From assembly GCA_910575555.1 (NCBI GenBank), contig CAJTFX010000022.1:1-64000 (forward strand): a DNA stretch of 64,000 bases, read 5' to 3'. Made by a program: the position numbers and the translations under genes. Source of the stretch: Lachnospiraceae bacterium (GTDB lineage: Bacteria > Bacillota > Clostridia > Lachnospirales > Lachnospiraceae). This document shows, piece after piece, positions 25,919 to 34,070 of the stretch. The notes under the pieces were generated by a model, which made no database searches, was not told the DNA's origin, and was given only the letters and a program-made list of their open reading frames with translations. How positions within the stretch are numbered: the stretch's first letter is position 1; every line of letters starts with the position of its first letter.

Positions 25919-27412
25919 ATGAAAAGACAATGGAGAAACAGCATGGTAATGCTGGCAGCAATGGCATTTATGTTGGGAGCATTTTTCCTGCAGGGACAGG
26001 AACGGATGGTATATGCGGCAGGGCCGGATGCCGGAGGAACCATGGCGGAAGCAATGGAAATACAGGTGAATAAAACATATTCTGAAGTGCTCGACACGGA
26101 AGATGATGTAGATTATTTTAAGTTTACCTCCACAGCTCATGGATATTTTCAAGTGCAGCTTGCCCATAACAGTGCAAACGACACAAGTGAAGGCGGCTGG
26201 GAGGTAAATGTGCTGAATGAGAAAGGAGAAGCGCTGACTACGGGCTATGGGATCACAAAGACCTGGACCAGTATTGTACTTCCCTATGCAGATCCGGGAA
26301 GGATATTTTATATCCAGGTTGAAAAATATTACAGTTCGGCAATTAACAGTATCTATGATTTGACGGTAACACAGACCGCTTCCGCAGATTGGGAGTCAGA
26401 ACCTAATGAGACAATTGCAGCGGCAAATCCCATAGAGGTTAATCATACGTATCATGGGATAACTATAAATAGCAGCGACACGGATTACTTTCAGTTTAAA
26501 ACCAATGTTCACGGGTATTTTCAGGTAACGCTTGCACATAGTGCGGAAAATACGGCAAGTGAAGGCGGTTGGCAGGTAAGTGTGCTGAATGAGAAAGGAG
26601 AAGCGCTGACTACGGGCTATGGGATTACAAAGAACTGGACCAGTGTGATTCTGCCCTATGCGAAGCCGGGCAGAGTATTCTATATTCAGATAGGAGAATA
26701 TTACAGCGATGCGGTAAAGTCTGTCTATGATTTGAAGGTGGTTCAGAAAGCGGCGGCAAACTGGGAATCAGAACCCAATGGAACGGCGAAAGCAGCCACT
26801 TCCATTAAATCGGGCAAAACGTATCACGGCATTACCGGAGCAAGAGGAGATGAAGATTTTTATAAATTAAATATACCGGCATCCGGAAAAATCAGCGTAA
26901 AACTTTCCTCTTCAGACACAAACCAGATAAGCGACATTGGTTCCGGATGGGAGGTTGTTGTCTATGACAGGAAATTAAATACAGTTGCCGGGTTAAATGG
27001 AATTGCAGCAGAAAAAGCCTTCAGCCTGGATGTAAAGAAAGGGATTTATTATATTAAAGTCAAAGGAACTTATGACAGTTCAGCGGTATTCTGCAGGTAT
27101 GCTCTGTCAGCGAATTTTGTAAAGGCTCCTGCAAAGCCCAAGATTTCTTCTGTGAAAGCGGGAAAAAGAACTGCAACTGTAAAGTGGAAAAAAATTCAGG
27201 GTGTAAACGGCTATTATGTATACCGCAGCGCATTCAAAAAGAGCGGCTACAAAAAAGTGAAAACCTTAAAAAGCGCTTCCGCTGTATCTTATACCAATAA
27301 AAAGTTAAAGTCCGGCAGAACGTATTACTACAGAATTGCCGCCTATAAAAAAGGAAAGGGAATGACTGTGATATCGCCCTATTCTGCAGTGAAATCAGTG
27401 AAAGTGAAGTAA
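25919..27412 (+). CDS. Secreted protein with three PPC-like domains and a fibronectin type III domain
   Basis: The 497-residue protein has a signal peptide (MLAAMAFMLGAFFLQGQERM) and three ~125-residue repeats of the bacterial pre-peptidase C-terminal type, each with 'DxDYFxF' strands and a 'WESEPNxT' linker. Repeats 1 and 2 share long near-identical stretches such as NEKGEALTTGYGITK, so a recent duplication is likely. The last ~95 residues (PAKPKISSVKAGKRTATVKW ... KVK) form a fibronectin type III domain with a lysine-rich end. No enzyme domain is present, so it is probably an adhesin or wall-bound protein. AAGGAACGGGTGATTTT precedes ATG. Confidence 0.78.
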   Translation: MKRQWRNSMVMLAAMAFMLGAFFLQGQERMVYAAGPDAGGTMAEAMEIQVNKTYSEVLDTEDDVDYFKFTSTAHGYFQVQLAHNSANDTSEGGWEVNVLNEKGEALTTGYGITKTWTSIVLPYADPGRIFYIQVEKYYSSAINSIYDLTVTQTASADWESEPNETIAAANPIEVNHTYHGITINSSDTDYFQFKTNVHGYFQVTLAHSAENTASEGGWQVSVLNEKGEALTTGYGITKNWTSVILPYAKPGRVFYIQIGEYYSDAVKSVYDLKVVQKAAANWESEPNGTAKAATSIKSGKTYHGITGARGDEDFYKLNIPASGKISVKLSSSDTNQISDIGSGWEVVVYDRKLNTVAGLNGIAAEKAFSLDVKKGIYYIKVKGTYDSSAVFCRYALSANFVKAPAKPKISSVKAGKRTATVKWKKIQGVNGYYVYRSAFKKSGYKKVKTLKSASAVSYTNKKLKSGRTYYYRIAAYKKGKGMTVISPYSAVKSVKVK

Positions 27413-27434
27413 ATGTGAAAGGACGGGAAGAAGA

Positions 27435-28151
27435 ATGAAAAATGGCAGGAAACGATTGGCGGGATTTCTGGCGCTGCTGCTTCTGATGGCAAGTATGCCT
27501 TTGAACAGCATAAAAGCCCGCGCAGGGGACTGGATGGAATCAGAGGAATGGATGTATATTCTGGATGAAGTACACGGCATTGAGGGCGAGGAATGTGTAG
27601 AGCTCAAAAAGTATACAGGAGAGGATACAGATATAATCATTCCTGCGGAGATTGAGGGGAAGAAGGTTACAAGCATCAATCTGTTTTCTTCTATTGGCTA
27701 CAATGTGGAACGTGTGACAATTCCGGATAATGTGAGATATATCGGAAAAACGACATTTGGCTCCTGCGCCAGTTTAACAAGCCTGGCAATCGGAAGCGGA
27801 GTAACAACCATTGAGAGTGACGGGTTTGGCTTATTCCGCGGATGCAGCAGTTTGGAGAGTGTTACGGTTGACGAAAATAATACAGTATTTGACAGCAGGG
27901 AAGACTGCAATGCGATTATCAGGACAGAAACCAATGAACTTTTTGCAGGCTGCAAAGGCACACAAGTGCCGGACAGTGTAGTCAGCATCGGAGCATCGGC
28001 ATTCTGGGGCTGCAGCGGGTTGGAGAGCGTAGTATTGCCTGATAATATGGAAAGCATTGGGAAATTTGCCTTTGAAGGCTGCAGCGGATTGACAGAACTG
28101 ATCATTCCGGACAGTGTAACAAGTATCGGAGGCCGCGCGTTTACCAATTGA
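27435..28151 (+). CDS. BspA-type leucine-rich-repeat surface protein, apparently cut short
   Basis: The 238-residue protein has a signal peptide (LAGFLALLLLMASMPLNSIKA) and LRR_5/BspA repeats such as VSIGASAFWGCSGLESVVLP and LTELIIPDSVTSIGGRAF. It stops at GGRAFTN, in the middle of a repeat, where family members continue with 'GCSSLTSV'. There is no wall anchor or C-terminal domain. The stop is followed within about 60 bp by the restart promoter of the ribosomal operon. I read this as a 3'-truncated gene at the right edge of the island. BspA proteins bind host matrix proteins in oral and gut bacteria. RBS GGACGGGAAGA is modest. Confidence 0.7.
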   Translation: MKNGRKRLAGFLALLLLMASMPLNSIKARAGDWMESEEWMYILDEVHGIEGEECVELKKYTGEDTDIIIPAEIEGKKVTSINLFSSIGYNVERVTIPDNVRYIGKTTFGSCASLTSLAIGSGVTTIESDGFGLFRGCSSLESVTVDENNTVFDSREDCNAIIRTETNELFAGCKGTQVPDSVVSIGASAFWGCSGLESVVLPDNMESIGKFAFEGCSGLTELIIPDSVTSIGGRAFTN

Positions 28152-28208
28152 GAGTAGCCGACCTGTCACCGGAGTGAAAATTTCAGTACAAAAAATTTCG
28201 TTATTCCC

Positions 28209-28237
28209 TTGATTTTTCTAAAATCAGATGATATAAT
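28209..28237 (+). promoter_or_regulatory. Restart promoter of the alpha ribosomal operon
   Basis: TTGATT (28209-28214) and TATAAT (28232-28237) are separated by exactly 17 bp, with an AT-rich upstream stretch. It would drive rpmJ and the alpha operon independently of the promoter at 3944, which is needed because the island separates them. Confidence 0.72.
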
Positions 28238-28270
28238 AACTCGTGAACGCTTTTGGAGCGAGTTGTTTTT
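28238..28270 (+). terminator. Hairpin plus T-rich tract overlapping the restart promoter's start site
   Basis: AACTCG (28238-28243) pairs with CGAGTT (28259-28264), followed by GTTTTT. Transcripts coming through from the island would contain the whole hairpin and could terminate, whereas transcripts begun at the promoter would lack most of the left arm. That would shield the ribosomal genes from island transcription. Confidence 0.45.
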
Positions 28271-28332
28271 GTGTACAAAAACAAGAGGCAGGTTCAATGA
28301 AACTGTACAGACAGCAGAAAGGAGGAATTGCT

Positions 28333-28446
28333 GTGAAGGTAAGATCATCCGTAAAACCTATTTGTGAGAAATGCAAGATTATAAAGAGAAAAGGAAGCAT
28401 CCGGGTTATCTGTGAGAATCCAAAACATAAACAGAGACAGGGATAA
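28333..28446 (+). CDS. rpmJ: 50S ribosomal protein L36
   Basis: L36 is the smallest ribosomal protein. The 37-residue product begins [20 protein letters not shown] and has the zinc-binding C..C...C..H arrangement (CEKC, then VICENPKH). It starts with GTG behind AAAGGAGGAATTGCT. In related genomes it follows infA directly; here it is the first gene after the island. Confidence 0.96.
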   Translation: MKVRSSVKPICEKCKIIKRKGSIRVICENPKHKQRQG

Positions 28447-28808
28447 TGAGGCGCATGGATCAGGCGCAGGTTTTGCCGGGTATTTGCCGGGAAGAACTTC
28501 CTTTTTGAAAAAACATTTTATTTATGTGCGGCTGTAGTGAAACACCAGGGACGGTTGTTCCTGAATCATGTTTTACTGTTCATAATAAACAGCAGGTGCG
28601 GCTGTTTCCGGGTTTTTTGATACCGAGGGAATCCGGAAGAACGTGCAGAACCAAATAGTAAGCAGAGAACAAAGATATACACTCATTTCAGGACGAGCAA
28701 CCGTAGCTGTATATGTTTGTTTTTCGTGTGTAAGGCAGATTTTGTTGCAGGTTTGCCTGAACTATTGCAGTTATCAATAAGAAAATATTATGGAGGTGTA
28801 CGACATAC
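28447..28808 (+). promoter_or_regulatory. Long intercistronic region rpmJ-rpsM (362 bp), probable leader
   Basis: No reading frame of note is present. It contains several foldable parts, including a stem TTCCGG/CCGGAA spanning roughly 28608-28640 and two copies of a GCAGGTTT(T)GCC motif (28466 and 28747); a third copy occurs before rpsK at 29237. Alpha operons in other bacteria have leaders bound by S4, so a regulatory role is plausible but not shown. Confidence 0.4.
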
Positions 28809-29177
28809 ATGGCTCGTATCGCAGGTGTAGATTTACCAAGAGAAAAACGTGTGGAAATAGGATTGACTTATATTTACGGAATCGGAAGAACCAGTTCTAA
28901 CCGCATTCTGGCAGAAGCCAAAGTGAATCCGGATACCCGTGTCAGAGATTTGACAGATGAAGAAGTAAAGAGAATCAGTGAAGTGATTGACGCTTCCCAG
29001 ATGGTGGAAGGTGATTTGAGAAGAGAAATCGCTTTGAATATCAAGAGATTGCAGGAAATCGGATGCTATCGCGGAATCCGTCACAGAAAAGGACTTCCGG
29101 TTCGCGGTCAGAAAACAAAGACCAATGCAAGAACCAGAAAAGGTCCTAAGAGAACTGTTGCGAATAAGAAGAAATAA
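28809..29177 (+). CDS. rpsM: 30S ribosomal protein S13
   Basis: S13 contacts P-site tRNA and S19 at the head of the small subunit. The 122-residue product begins [20 protein letters not shown], has the helix-two-turn-helix [14 protein letters not shown] and the basic C-terminal block [34 protein letters not shown] precedes ATG. Length is normal. Confidence 0.97.
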   Translation: MARIAGVDLPREKRVEIGLTYIYGIGRTSSNRILAEAKVNPDTRVRDLTDEEVKRISEVIDASQMVEGDLRREIALNIKRLQEIGCYRGIRHRKGLPVRGQKTKTNARTRKGPKRTVANKKK

Positions 29178-29305
29178 GCAGTTGCCGCTTAGCGGAAATA
29201 GGCGGGAAAGAGCGGCCTGAAGCGTCAGGGATGTTTGCAGGTTTGCCGGATATCACCGCCCCGGAACAAGTAAATAAATTATTCAGAAAGTAGGTTAGTT
29301 TAGAT

Positions 29306-29701
29306 ATGGCGAAAAACACTGGAAAAAAAGTGACAAAAAAGCGCGTAAAGAAAAACGTTGAACGTGGACAGGCGCACATTCAGTCATCTTTTAACAATAC
29401 AATTGTAACAATTACAGATGCTGAAGGAAATGCTTTATCATGGGCAAGTGCAGGCGGTCTTGGCTTTAGAGGTTCAAGGAAATCTACTCCGTATGCCGCA
29501 CAGATGGCAGCAGAAACAGCGACAAAAGCAGCTCTGATACATGGGTTGAAAACAGTAGACGTTATGGTTAAGGGTCCGGGTTCCGGAAGAGAAGCGGCAA
29601 TCCGTGCGCTTCAGGCATGCGGCCTTGAGGTAACTAGCATCAAAGATGTTACTCCGGTGCCTCACAATGGATGTCGTCCGCCCAAACGTAGAAGAGTCTG
29701 A
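29306..29701 (+). CDS. rpsK: 30S ribosomal protein S11
   Basis: S11 forms part of the mRNA exit platform. The 131-residue product has the core [40 protein letters not shown] and the C-terminal [18 protein letters not shown]. The ribosome binding site is weak (AAAGTAGG), and the 128-bp gap upstream includes a hairpin-prone GCAGGTTTGCCGG motif. Otherwise it is ordinary. Confidence 0.97.
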   Translation: MAKNTGKKVTKKRVKKNVERGQAHIQSSFNNTIVTITDAEGNALSWASAGGLGFRGSRKSTPYAAQMAAETATKAALIHGLKTVDVMVKGPGSGREAAIRALQACGLEVTSIKDVTPVPHNGCRPPKRRRV

Positions 29702-29720
29702 TTAGGAGGTATAAAATAAG

Positions 29721-30314
29721 ATGGCAGTAAATAGAGTTCCCGTTCTTAAGAGATGCAGATCTCTTGGTTTAGATCCAATTTATTTAGGAATAGATAAGAA
29801 GTCCAACAGACAGTTGAAGAGAGCAAACAGAAAAGTTTCTGAATACGGACTTCAGTTGAGAGAGAAACAGAAAGCGAAATTCATCTACGGAGTACTGGAA
29901 AAACCATTCCATAACTACTACCTGAAAGCTGACAGAATGAAAGGCATGACCGGTGAGAACCTGATGACCATTCTGGAAAGCAGACTGGATAACGTAGTAT
30001 TCCGTTTAGGCCTGGCAAGAACCAGAAAAGAAGCAAGGCAGATTGTTGACCACAAGCATGTAATGGTAAACGGCAAACAGGTCAATATTCCTTCCTATCT
30101 GGTAAAAGCCGGAGATACAATCGAAATCAAAGAAAAATGCAAAGGTTCCCAGAGATACAAAGACATCCTTGAAGTTACAGCCGGAAGACTGGTTCCGGAA
30201 TGGCTGGAGGCAGATCAGGAAAACCTGAAGGGTACTGTAAAAGAATTACCGAACAGAGAAGTAATTGACGTTCCGGTAAACGAAATGCTTATCGTCGAGT
30301 TATATTCTAAATAA
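29721..30314 (+). CDS. rpsD: 30S ribosomal protein S4
   Basis: S4 is a primary 16S rRNA binder and, in several bacteria, represses ribosomal operons. The 197-residue product has the N-terminal arm, the S4 domain ([20 protein letters not shown], then [19 protein letters not shown]) and a C-terminal extension. The N-terminal cysteine set of zinc-type S4 is missing, so it is the zinc-free type. AGGAGGTATAAAATAAG precedes ATG. Confidence 0.96.
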   Translation: MAVNRVPVLKRCRSLGLDPIYLGIDKKSNRQLKRANRKVSEYGLQLREKQKAKFIYGVLEKPFHNYYLKADRMKGMTGENLMTILESRLDNVVFRLGLARTRKEARQIVDHKHVMVNGKQVNIPSYLVKAGDTIEIKEKCKGSQRYKDILEVTAGRLVPEWLEADQENLKGTVKELPNREVIDVPVNEMLIVELYSK

Positions 30315-30355
30315 TCATTAACAAGCAACGATACCCGAAAAGGAGGGACTTTGTA

Positions 30356-31315
30356 GTGTTCGATTTTGAAAAACCAAAAATTGAAATTTCCAAAATTTCA
30401 GAAGACAAAAAGTACGGCCGATTTGTTGTAGAACCACTGGAAAGAGGCTATGGTACTACACTTGGCAATTCTTTAAGAAGAATTATGCTTTCTTCGTTGC
30501 CAGGCGCAGCAGTCAGCCAGGTAAAAATCGAAAGTGTTTTGCATGAGTTCAGTTCTATTCCCGGCGTAAAGGAAGATGTAACTGAGATTATTATGAACAT
30601 CAAGAATCTGGCATTAAAAAACACCAGCCCAACAAACGAGTCTAAAGTTGCTTACATTGAATTTGAAGGTGAAGGCGTAGTTACAGCAGCCGATATCCAG
30701 GTTGATCCTGATATTCAGGTATTGAATCCGGATTTGGTAATCGCCCATTTGAACGGCGGCGCAGATTCCAGATTGTATATGGAACTGACCATTACCAAAG
30801 GCAGAGGCTACGTAAGTGCTGATAAGAACAAGAGTGAAGATGTGCCCATCGGCGTGATTGCGGTAGATTCCATTTATACGCCGGTAGAACGTGTGAATCT
30901 TACCATTGAGAATACCCGTGTGGGACAAATCACAGATTACGATAAGCTTACCCTTGACGTATATACAAACGGTACACTGGAACCGGACGAGGCAGTAAGT
31001 CTGGCAGCAAAAGTTTTAAGCGAGCATTTGAATCTGTTCATTGACTTATCTGAGAATGCAAGAACTGCAGAAGTCATGATAGAAAAAGAAGACAATGCAA
31101 AGGAAAAAGTTCTTGAAATGAATATTGATGAACTGGAGTTGTCCGTTCGTTCTTATAACTGCCTGAAACGGGCAGGAATTAATACCGTGGAAGAGTTAAC
31201 AAACAGAACACCGGAAGATATGATGAAAGTTCGTAATCTCGGACGTAAGTCTTTAGAAGAAGTGTTAGCGAAGTTAAAAGAATTAGGCCTGCAGCTGAAT
31301 CCCGGAGAGGAATAA
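30356..31315 (+). CDS. rpoA: RNA polymerase alpha subunit
   Basis: The alpha dimer starts RNA polymerase assembly. The 319-residue product has the N-terminal dimerisation domain ([36 protein letters not shown]), a short linker and the C-terminal domain ([31 protein letters not shown]) that binds UP elements and activators. It starts with GTG behind AAAGGAGGGACTTTGTA. Position in the alpha operon is standard. Confidence 0.97.
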   Translation: MFDFEKPKIEISKISEDKKYGRFVVEPLERGYGTTLGNSLRRIMLSSLPGAAVSQVKIESVLHEFSSIPGVKEDVTEIIMNIKNLALKNTSPTNESKVAYIEFEGEGVVTAADIQVDPDIQVLNPDLVIAHLNGGADSRLYMELTITKGRGYVSADKNKSEDVPIGVIAVDSIYTPVERVNLTIENTRVGQITDYDKLTLDVYTNGTLEPDEAVSLAAKVLSEHLNLFIDLSENARTAEVMIEKEDNAKEKVLEMNIDELELSVRSYNCLKRAGINTVEELTNRTPEDMMKVRNLGRKSLEEVLAKLKELGLQLNPGEE

Positions 31316-31358
31316 AATCCCTGAGGGGTGCAGCAGAATCAGCAGTCTGGTTCAAATA

Positions 31359-31434
31359 CAGGGTTTGTAAGACCAAAAGGCGAAACCCTGCAAATCACAT
31401 GTTCGGTAAATAAGACCAAAAGGCATTGCCGGAT
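31359..31434 (+). promoter_or_regulatory. Twin hairpins with identical loops before rplQ
   Basis: Hairpin 1 has a perfect 8-bp stem CAGGGTTT/AAACCCTG (31359-31366 with 31383-31390). Hairpin 2 pairs 31401-31409 with 31426-31434 through wobbles. Both present the same 14-nt loop core TAAGACCAAAAGGC (31368-31381 and 31411-31424). The stems differ in sequence while the loops are identical, which suggests a protein-recognised RNA, possibly for L17 feedback. This role is inferred. Confidence 0.6.
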
Positions 31435-31456
31435 ATTAAAATGGAGGACGATTAAA

Positions 31457-31993
31457 ATGGCTAAATATAGAAAATTAGGCAGAACCTCTGATCAGAGAAA
31501 AGCTTTGATCAGAAACCAGGTAACAGCGTTGTTATATCATGGCAAAATTGTTACTACTGAAGCAAAAGCAAAAGAAATCCGCAAAGTGGCAGAAGGCTTG
31601 ATTGCCATGGCAGTTCGGGAAAAAGATAACTTTGAAGAGGTTACAGTAACCGCCAAAGTGCCCCGTAAAGACAAAGACGGCAAGAGAGTGAAAGAAGTAG
31701 TAGACGGTAAGAAAGTTACTGTATACGACGAAGTAGAGAAGAAAATCAAAAAAGACCTTCCTTCCCGTTTGCATGCAAGAAGGCAGATGAACAAGGTATT
31801 ATACTCTGTAACATCTGTTCCCGCTGAAAACGCAGGAAAGAAGAAAAACACCAAGAAAGTTGACGTTGCAACCAAGATATTTGACGAAATTGCTCCAAAA
31901 TATGTAGGCCGTAACGGTGGATACACCAGAATCGTGAAAATTGGTCAGCGTAAAGGTGACGGCGCTTTAGAGGTTCTTCTGGAATTAGTATAG
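31457..31993 (+). CDS. rplQ: 50S ribosomal protein L17 with an internal insertion
   Basis: L17 sits near the tunnel exit. The 178-residue product starts [20 protein letters not shown] and ends [20 protein letters not shown], as L17 proteins do, but it is about 55 residues longer than the usual ~120. The extra part is mainly residues 54-103, a charged Lys/Asp/Val segment between the AEGLIAMAV helix and the LHARRQ block, plus a short lysine-rich stretch near 125. I believe related Clostridia carry similar insertions. ATG 31457 follows TGGAGGACGATTAAA; the longer upstream frame runs through the twin hairpins and is not used. Confidence 0.93.
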   Translation: MAKYRKLGRTSDQRKALIRNQVTALLYHGKIVTTEAKAKEIRKVAEGLIAMAVREKDNFEEVTVTAKVPRKDKDGKRVKEVVDGKKVTVYDEVEKKIKKDLPSRLHARRQMNKVLYSVTSVPAENAGKKKNTKKVDVATKIFDEIAPKYVGRNGGYTRIVKIGQRKGDGALEVLLELV

Positions 31994-32020
31994 AATCGGA
32001 AAATAAGAATGTACCAAAGG

Positions 32021-32069
32021 CCGCTGGAAAGAGTATTTGAAATGTATTCTTTCCAGCGGTTTATTTTTT
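32021..32069 (+). terminator. Strong terminator of the alpha operon
   Basis: CCGCTGGAAAGAGTA (32021-32035) pairs with TATTCTTTCCAGCGG (32045-32059) with a single wobble, followed by TTTATTTTTT. This is the clearest Rho-independent terminator in the window and ends the ribosomal transcript. Confidence 0.93.
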
Positions 32070-32119
32070 GGAAAAAAGTGACGATGTTATATAAAAGTGA
32101 TTTCAGGGAGGGAAGAGCT

Positions 32120-32974
32120 ATGAAGGTGACATCGTACAGCGCCGGCGGCGTGGCGTCGGGAAGCATGCAGGGAAGCATATCAACCGACAGTGCAAAAAGA
32201 TACGGAGGAATTCCGAAGAAGGACAATAAGAATAAAGTAAAAAAGAAAAACGTCAACTACAATCCCAGGGAGATCCGCTCCGCGCTGACCCGGGCAAAAA
32301 GATCCCAGAGCGCAGGCCAGGTGCTGGCCCAGGCCAAAGGAAAACTTGCCAACCTGCTCAAGGCAAAGGGAACCGGGCAATTTAAGGAATCGGAGCTTGC
32401 CGCTGCGATTATTCATGCCAAACGGATGGTTCGCTGCGCTCAGATGAAAACTCAGAATTTAAAGCAGGAAGAGCAGCTTCAGAAAAGACATGCCGCAGAA
32501 GCAAAGGCGGAAGAACAGCAGCAGAAAAATGATATCAAGCTTCGGGTTAAACGGAAAGAGCAGAACTTAAAGCAGAAAGCCAGAAATGAAAAATCCCAGA
32601 AGGTTCAAAAGCAGAAACGTCAGCAGATGGAACTAATGCAGAGACGCCGGATGCACCGGAATATAGAGCATGGCAAAATGGAAGAAGCGGATTTGGAATA
32701 TAAGAAGAATATGAGCAATGCAGACAATTCGGACGGCACAGAATTTGAACGGGCATATATTCCCATGGACGGCGTGGAAGTGCAGTTAAGCGAGGACGGC
32801 ATAGAACTGACAGAAGCCCAGATTGAAGCCCAGATTGAGCAGCAGGTACAGATGATGATCGCAGCGGAACTGGCAGGAGGCGGAATGCCGGATATTTCAG
32901 CTCCGACGGCGGAACTGGGAGGCGCAGATTTAGGCGGCGGAGATATTCCGGCGGCAGATATTGCAGTGGGATAG
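32120..32974 (+). CDS. Highly charged coiled-coil protein of unknown function
   Basis: I do not recognise this 284-residue protein. After a Gly/Ser-rich N-terminus (MKVTSYSAGGVASGSMQGSI), residues 35-215 are Lys/Gln/Glu/Arg-rich and should form long helices or a coiled coil (for example EEQQQKNDIKLRVKRKEQNL). The C-terminus is acidic and then Gly/Ala-rich (GGADLGGGDIPAADIAVG). No signal peptide or membrane segment is seen. ATG 32120 follows GGGAGGGAAGAGCT; the upstream in-frame extension overlaps the terminator and is rejected. It stands alone between the ribosomal terminator and the IclR gene. Confidence 0.68.
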   Translation: MKVTSYSAGGVASGSMQGSISTDSAKRYGGIPKKDNKNKVKKKNVNYNPREIRSALTRAKRSQSAGQVLAQAKGKLANLLKAKGTGQFKESELAAAIIHAKRMVRCAQMKTQNLKQEEQLQKRHAAEAKAEEQQQKNDIKLRVKRKEQNLKQKARNEKSQKVQKQKRQQMELMQRRRMHRNIEHGKMEEADLEYKKNMSNADNSDGTEFERAYIPMDGVEVQLSEDGIELTEAQIEAQIEQQVQMMIAAELAGGGMPDISAPTAELGGADLGGGDIPAADIAVG

Positions 32975-33085
32975 CGGAGAGAAGGATAGTCTGCAAGCGG
33001 AGCGTACGATAGCAGTGTGGCTGCAGCAATATACTCTGTCAGTAAATAGCAGCAAAATGGAAGAAAGAAGAAAAGGTGGAAATTT

Positions 33086-33856
33086 ATGGGTCAGGGAGTT
33101 ACAATTCAGTCTGTAGAACGTGCATTTCGTATACTGGGATGCTTTGCCGGAAGTATCCCGGAACTGGGAATTACAGACATTTCCCGGCAGATGGGCCTTG
33201 GAAAAAGCACGATTTACGGACTGGTGAATACTCTGGTGCAGGAAGGGTATCTGGAGCAGAATCCGGAAAATAAATGTTACCGTTTGGGGCTGAAACTCTT
33301 TGAAATGGGCTGTATTGTCCAGGAGCGGATGGACATTCGGGAACTTGCAAAACCCTATTTGAAGGAGCTGTCCGCCTGTTTTAAAATGACAGTGCATATG
33401 GGGCTGTACAAGGATTATGAAGTAGTTTATATCGACAAAGTGGATGCGCCGGACACCAGAATTGTTTATTCCCAGGTGGGGAAACGGGCGCCTATGTACT
33501 GTACCGGAATTGGCAAGGCAGTTCTGGCAGAATTAGAGCAGAGGGAAATTGAATTTTTACTGGAAGGGCAGAAGCGGGAACCCCTGACGCCCCATACCCT
33601 TACCGCAAAAGACGACATCCTCAGAGAATTGGAAGGAATCCGTCAGAGAGGGTATGCGATAGATAATGAGGAAGTGGAGCTTGGGCTGAAATGTGTGGCT
33701 TCTGCCATTTATGATTATCAGGGAAAGCCTGCAGCGGCAATCAGTATCTCCAGTTCTGCAGTCAGAATGACTGAGGAGCAGATCAGGGAGGCTTCCTGCA
33801 GACTGAAAAAGGCGGCGGAAGATATTTCCAGGAAACTGGGATATCGTGGAAGCTGA
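33086..33856 (+). CDS. IclR-family transcriptional regulator
   Basis: The 256-residue protein has an N-terminal winged helix (SVERAFRILGCFAGSIPELG, then ISRQMGLGKSTIYGLVNTLV) and the C-terminal IclR effector domain (GKRAPMYCTGIGKAVLAELE; GYAIDNEEVELGLKCVASAI). IclR proteins bind small organic acids or sugar acids and control adjacent catabolic genes. It lies immediately upstream of the pfkB-mhpF-mhpE genes. Two related GAACAT-containing sites in the following spacer are likely operators. AAAAGGTGGAAATTT precedes ATG. The effector is unknown; KDG-like or deoxy-sugar acids would suit the neighbours. Confidence 0.93.
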   Translation: MGQGVTIQSVERAFRILGCFAGSIPELGITDISRQMGLGKSTIYGLVNTLVQEGYLEQNPENKCYRLGLKLFEMGCIVQERMDIRELAKPYLKELSACFKMTVHMGLYKDYEVVYIDKVDAPDTRIVYSQVGKRAPMYCTGIGKAVLAELEQREIEFLLEGQKREPLTPHTLTAKDDILRELEGIRQRGYAIDNEEVELGLKCVASAIYDYQGKPAAAISISSSAVRMTEEQIREASCRLKKAAEDISRKLGYRGS

Positions 33857-33872
33857 AAATCACGAAAATCTC

Positions 33873-33901
33873 TTGAAAAGTTTCGCTTTTTATATTATAA
33901 T
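33873..33901 (+). promoter_or_regulatory. Promoter of the pfkB-mhpF-mhpE operon
   Basis: TTGAAA (33873-33878) and TATAAT (33896-33901) are 17 bp apart. The first GAACAT operator begins ten bases downstream, near the transcription start, a position suited to repression. Confidence 0.75.
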
Positions 33902-33910
33902 CAAAATTAC

Positions 33911-33934
33911 GAACATGATTCAATAATATTGAAC
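33911..33934 (+). promoter_or_regulatory. Candidate IclR operator 1
   Basis: The 24-bp element begins GAACATGATTC and ends TATTGAAC, and includes the perfect odd palindrome TTCAATA-A-TATTGAA (33919-33933). It matches operator 2 at 18 of 24 positions with identical spacing. The GAACAnnnTTC pattern resembles KdgR/IclR-type half-sites. Confidence 0.55.
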
Positions 33935-33954
33935 GATAAATCTGTGAGAAGATG

Positions 33955-34050
33955 GGGATGCCGCATGGAGAAATTCTGTACCAGATATAGAAGATTCATT
34001 CGCCAGGTATATCTATCCCTGGTGTCTGTGATCTTTCATACGGCAATCCC
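33955..34050 (+). promoter_or_regulatory. Structured leader between the two operator sites
   Basis: GGGATGCCG (33955-33963) pairs with CGGCAATCCC (34041-34050) across one bulge. Inside, AAGAT (33991-33995) pairs with ATCTT (34031-34035), and CGCCAGG (34001-34007) pairs with CCTGGTG (34018-34024). The nested arms form one extended hairpin in the untranslated leader. No terminator or blocked ribosome site is obvious. Confidence 0.42.
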
Positions 34051-34070
34051 AAATTAATAATCAAAAATCA

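Noticed and set aside
31316-31456. Spacer before rplQ considered as the known L17 downstream element
   Set aside because: That element lies after rplQ, and this one lies before it with a different loop sequence, so I kept it as a separate finding.
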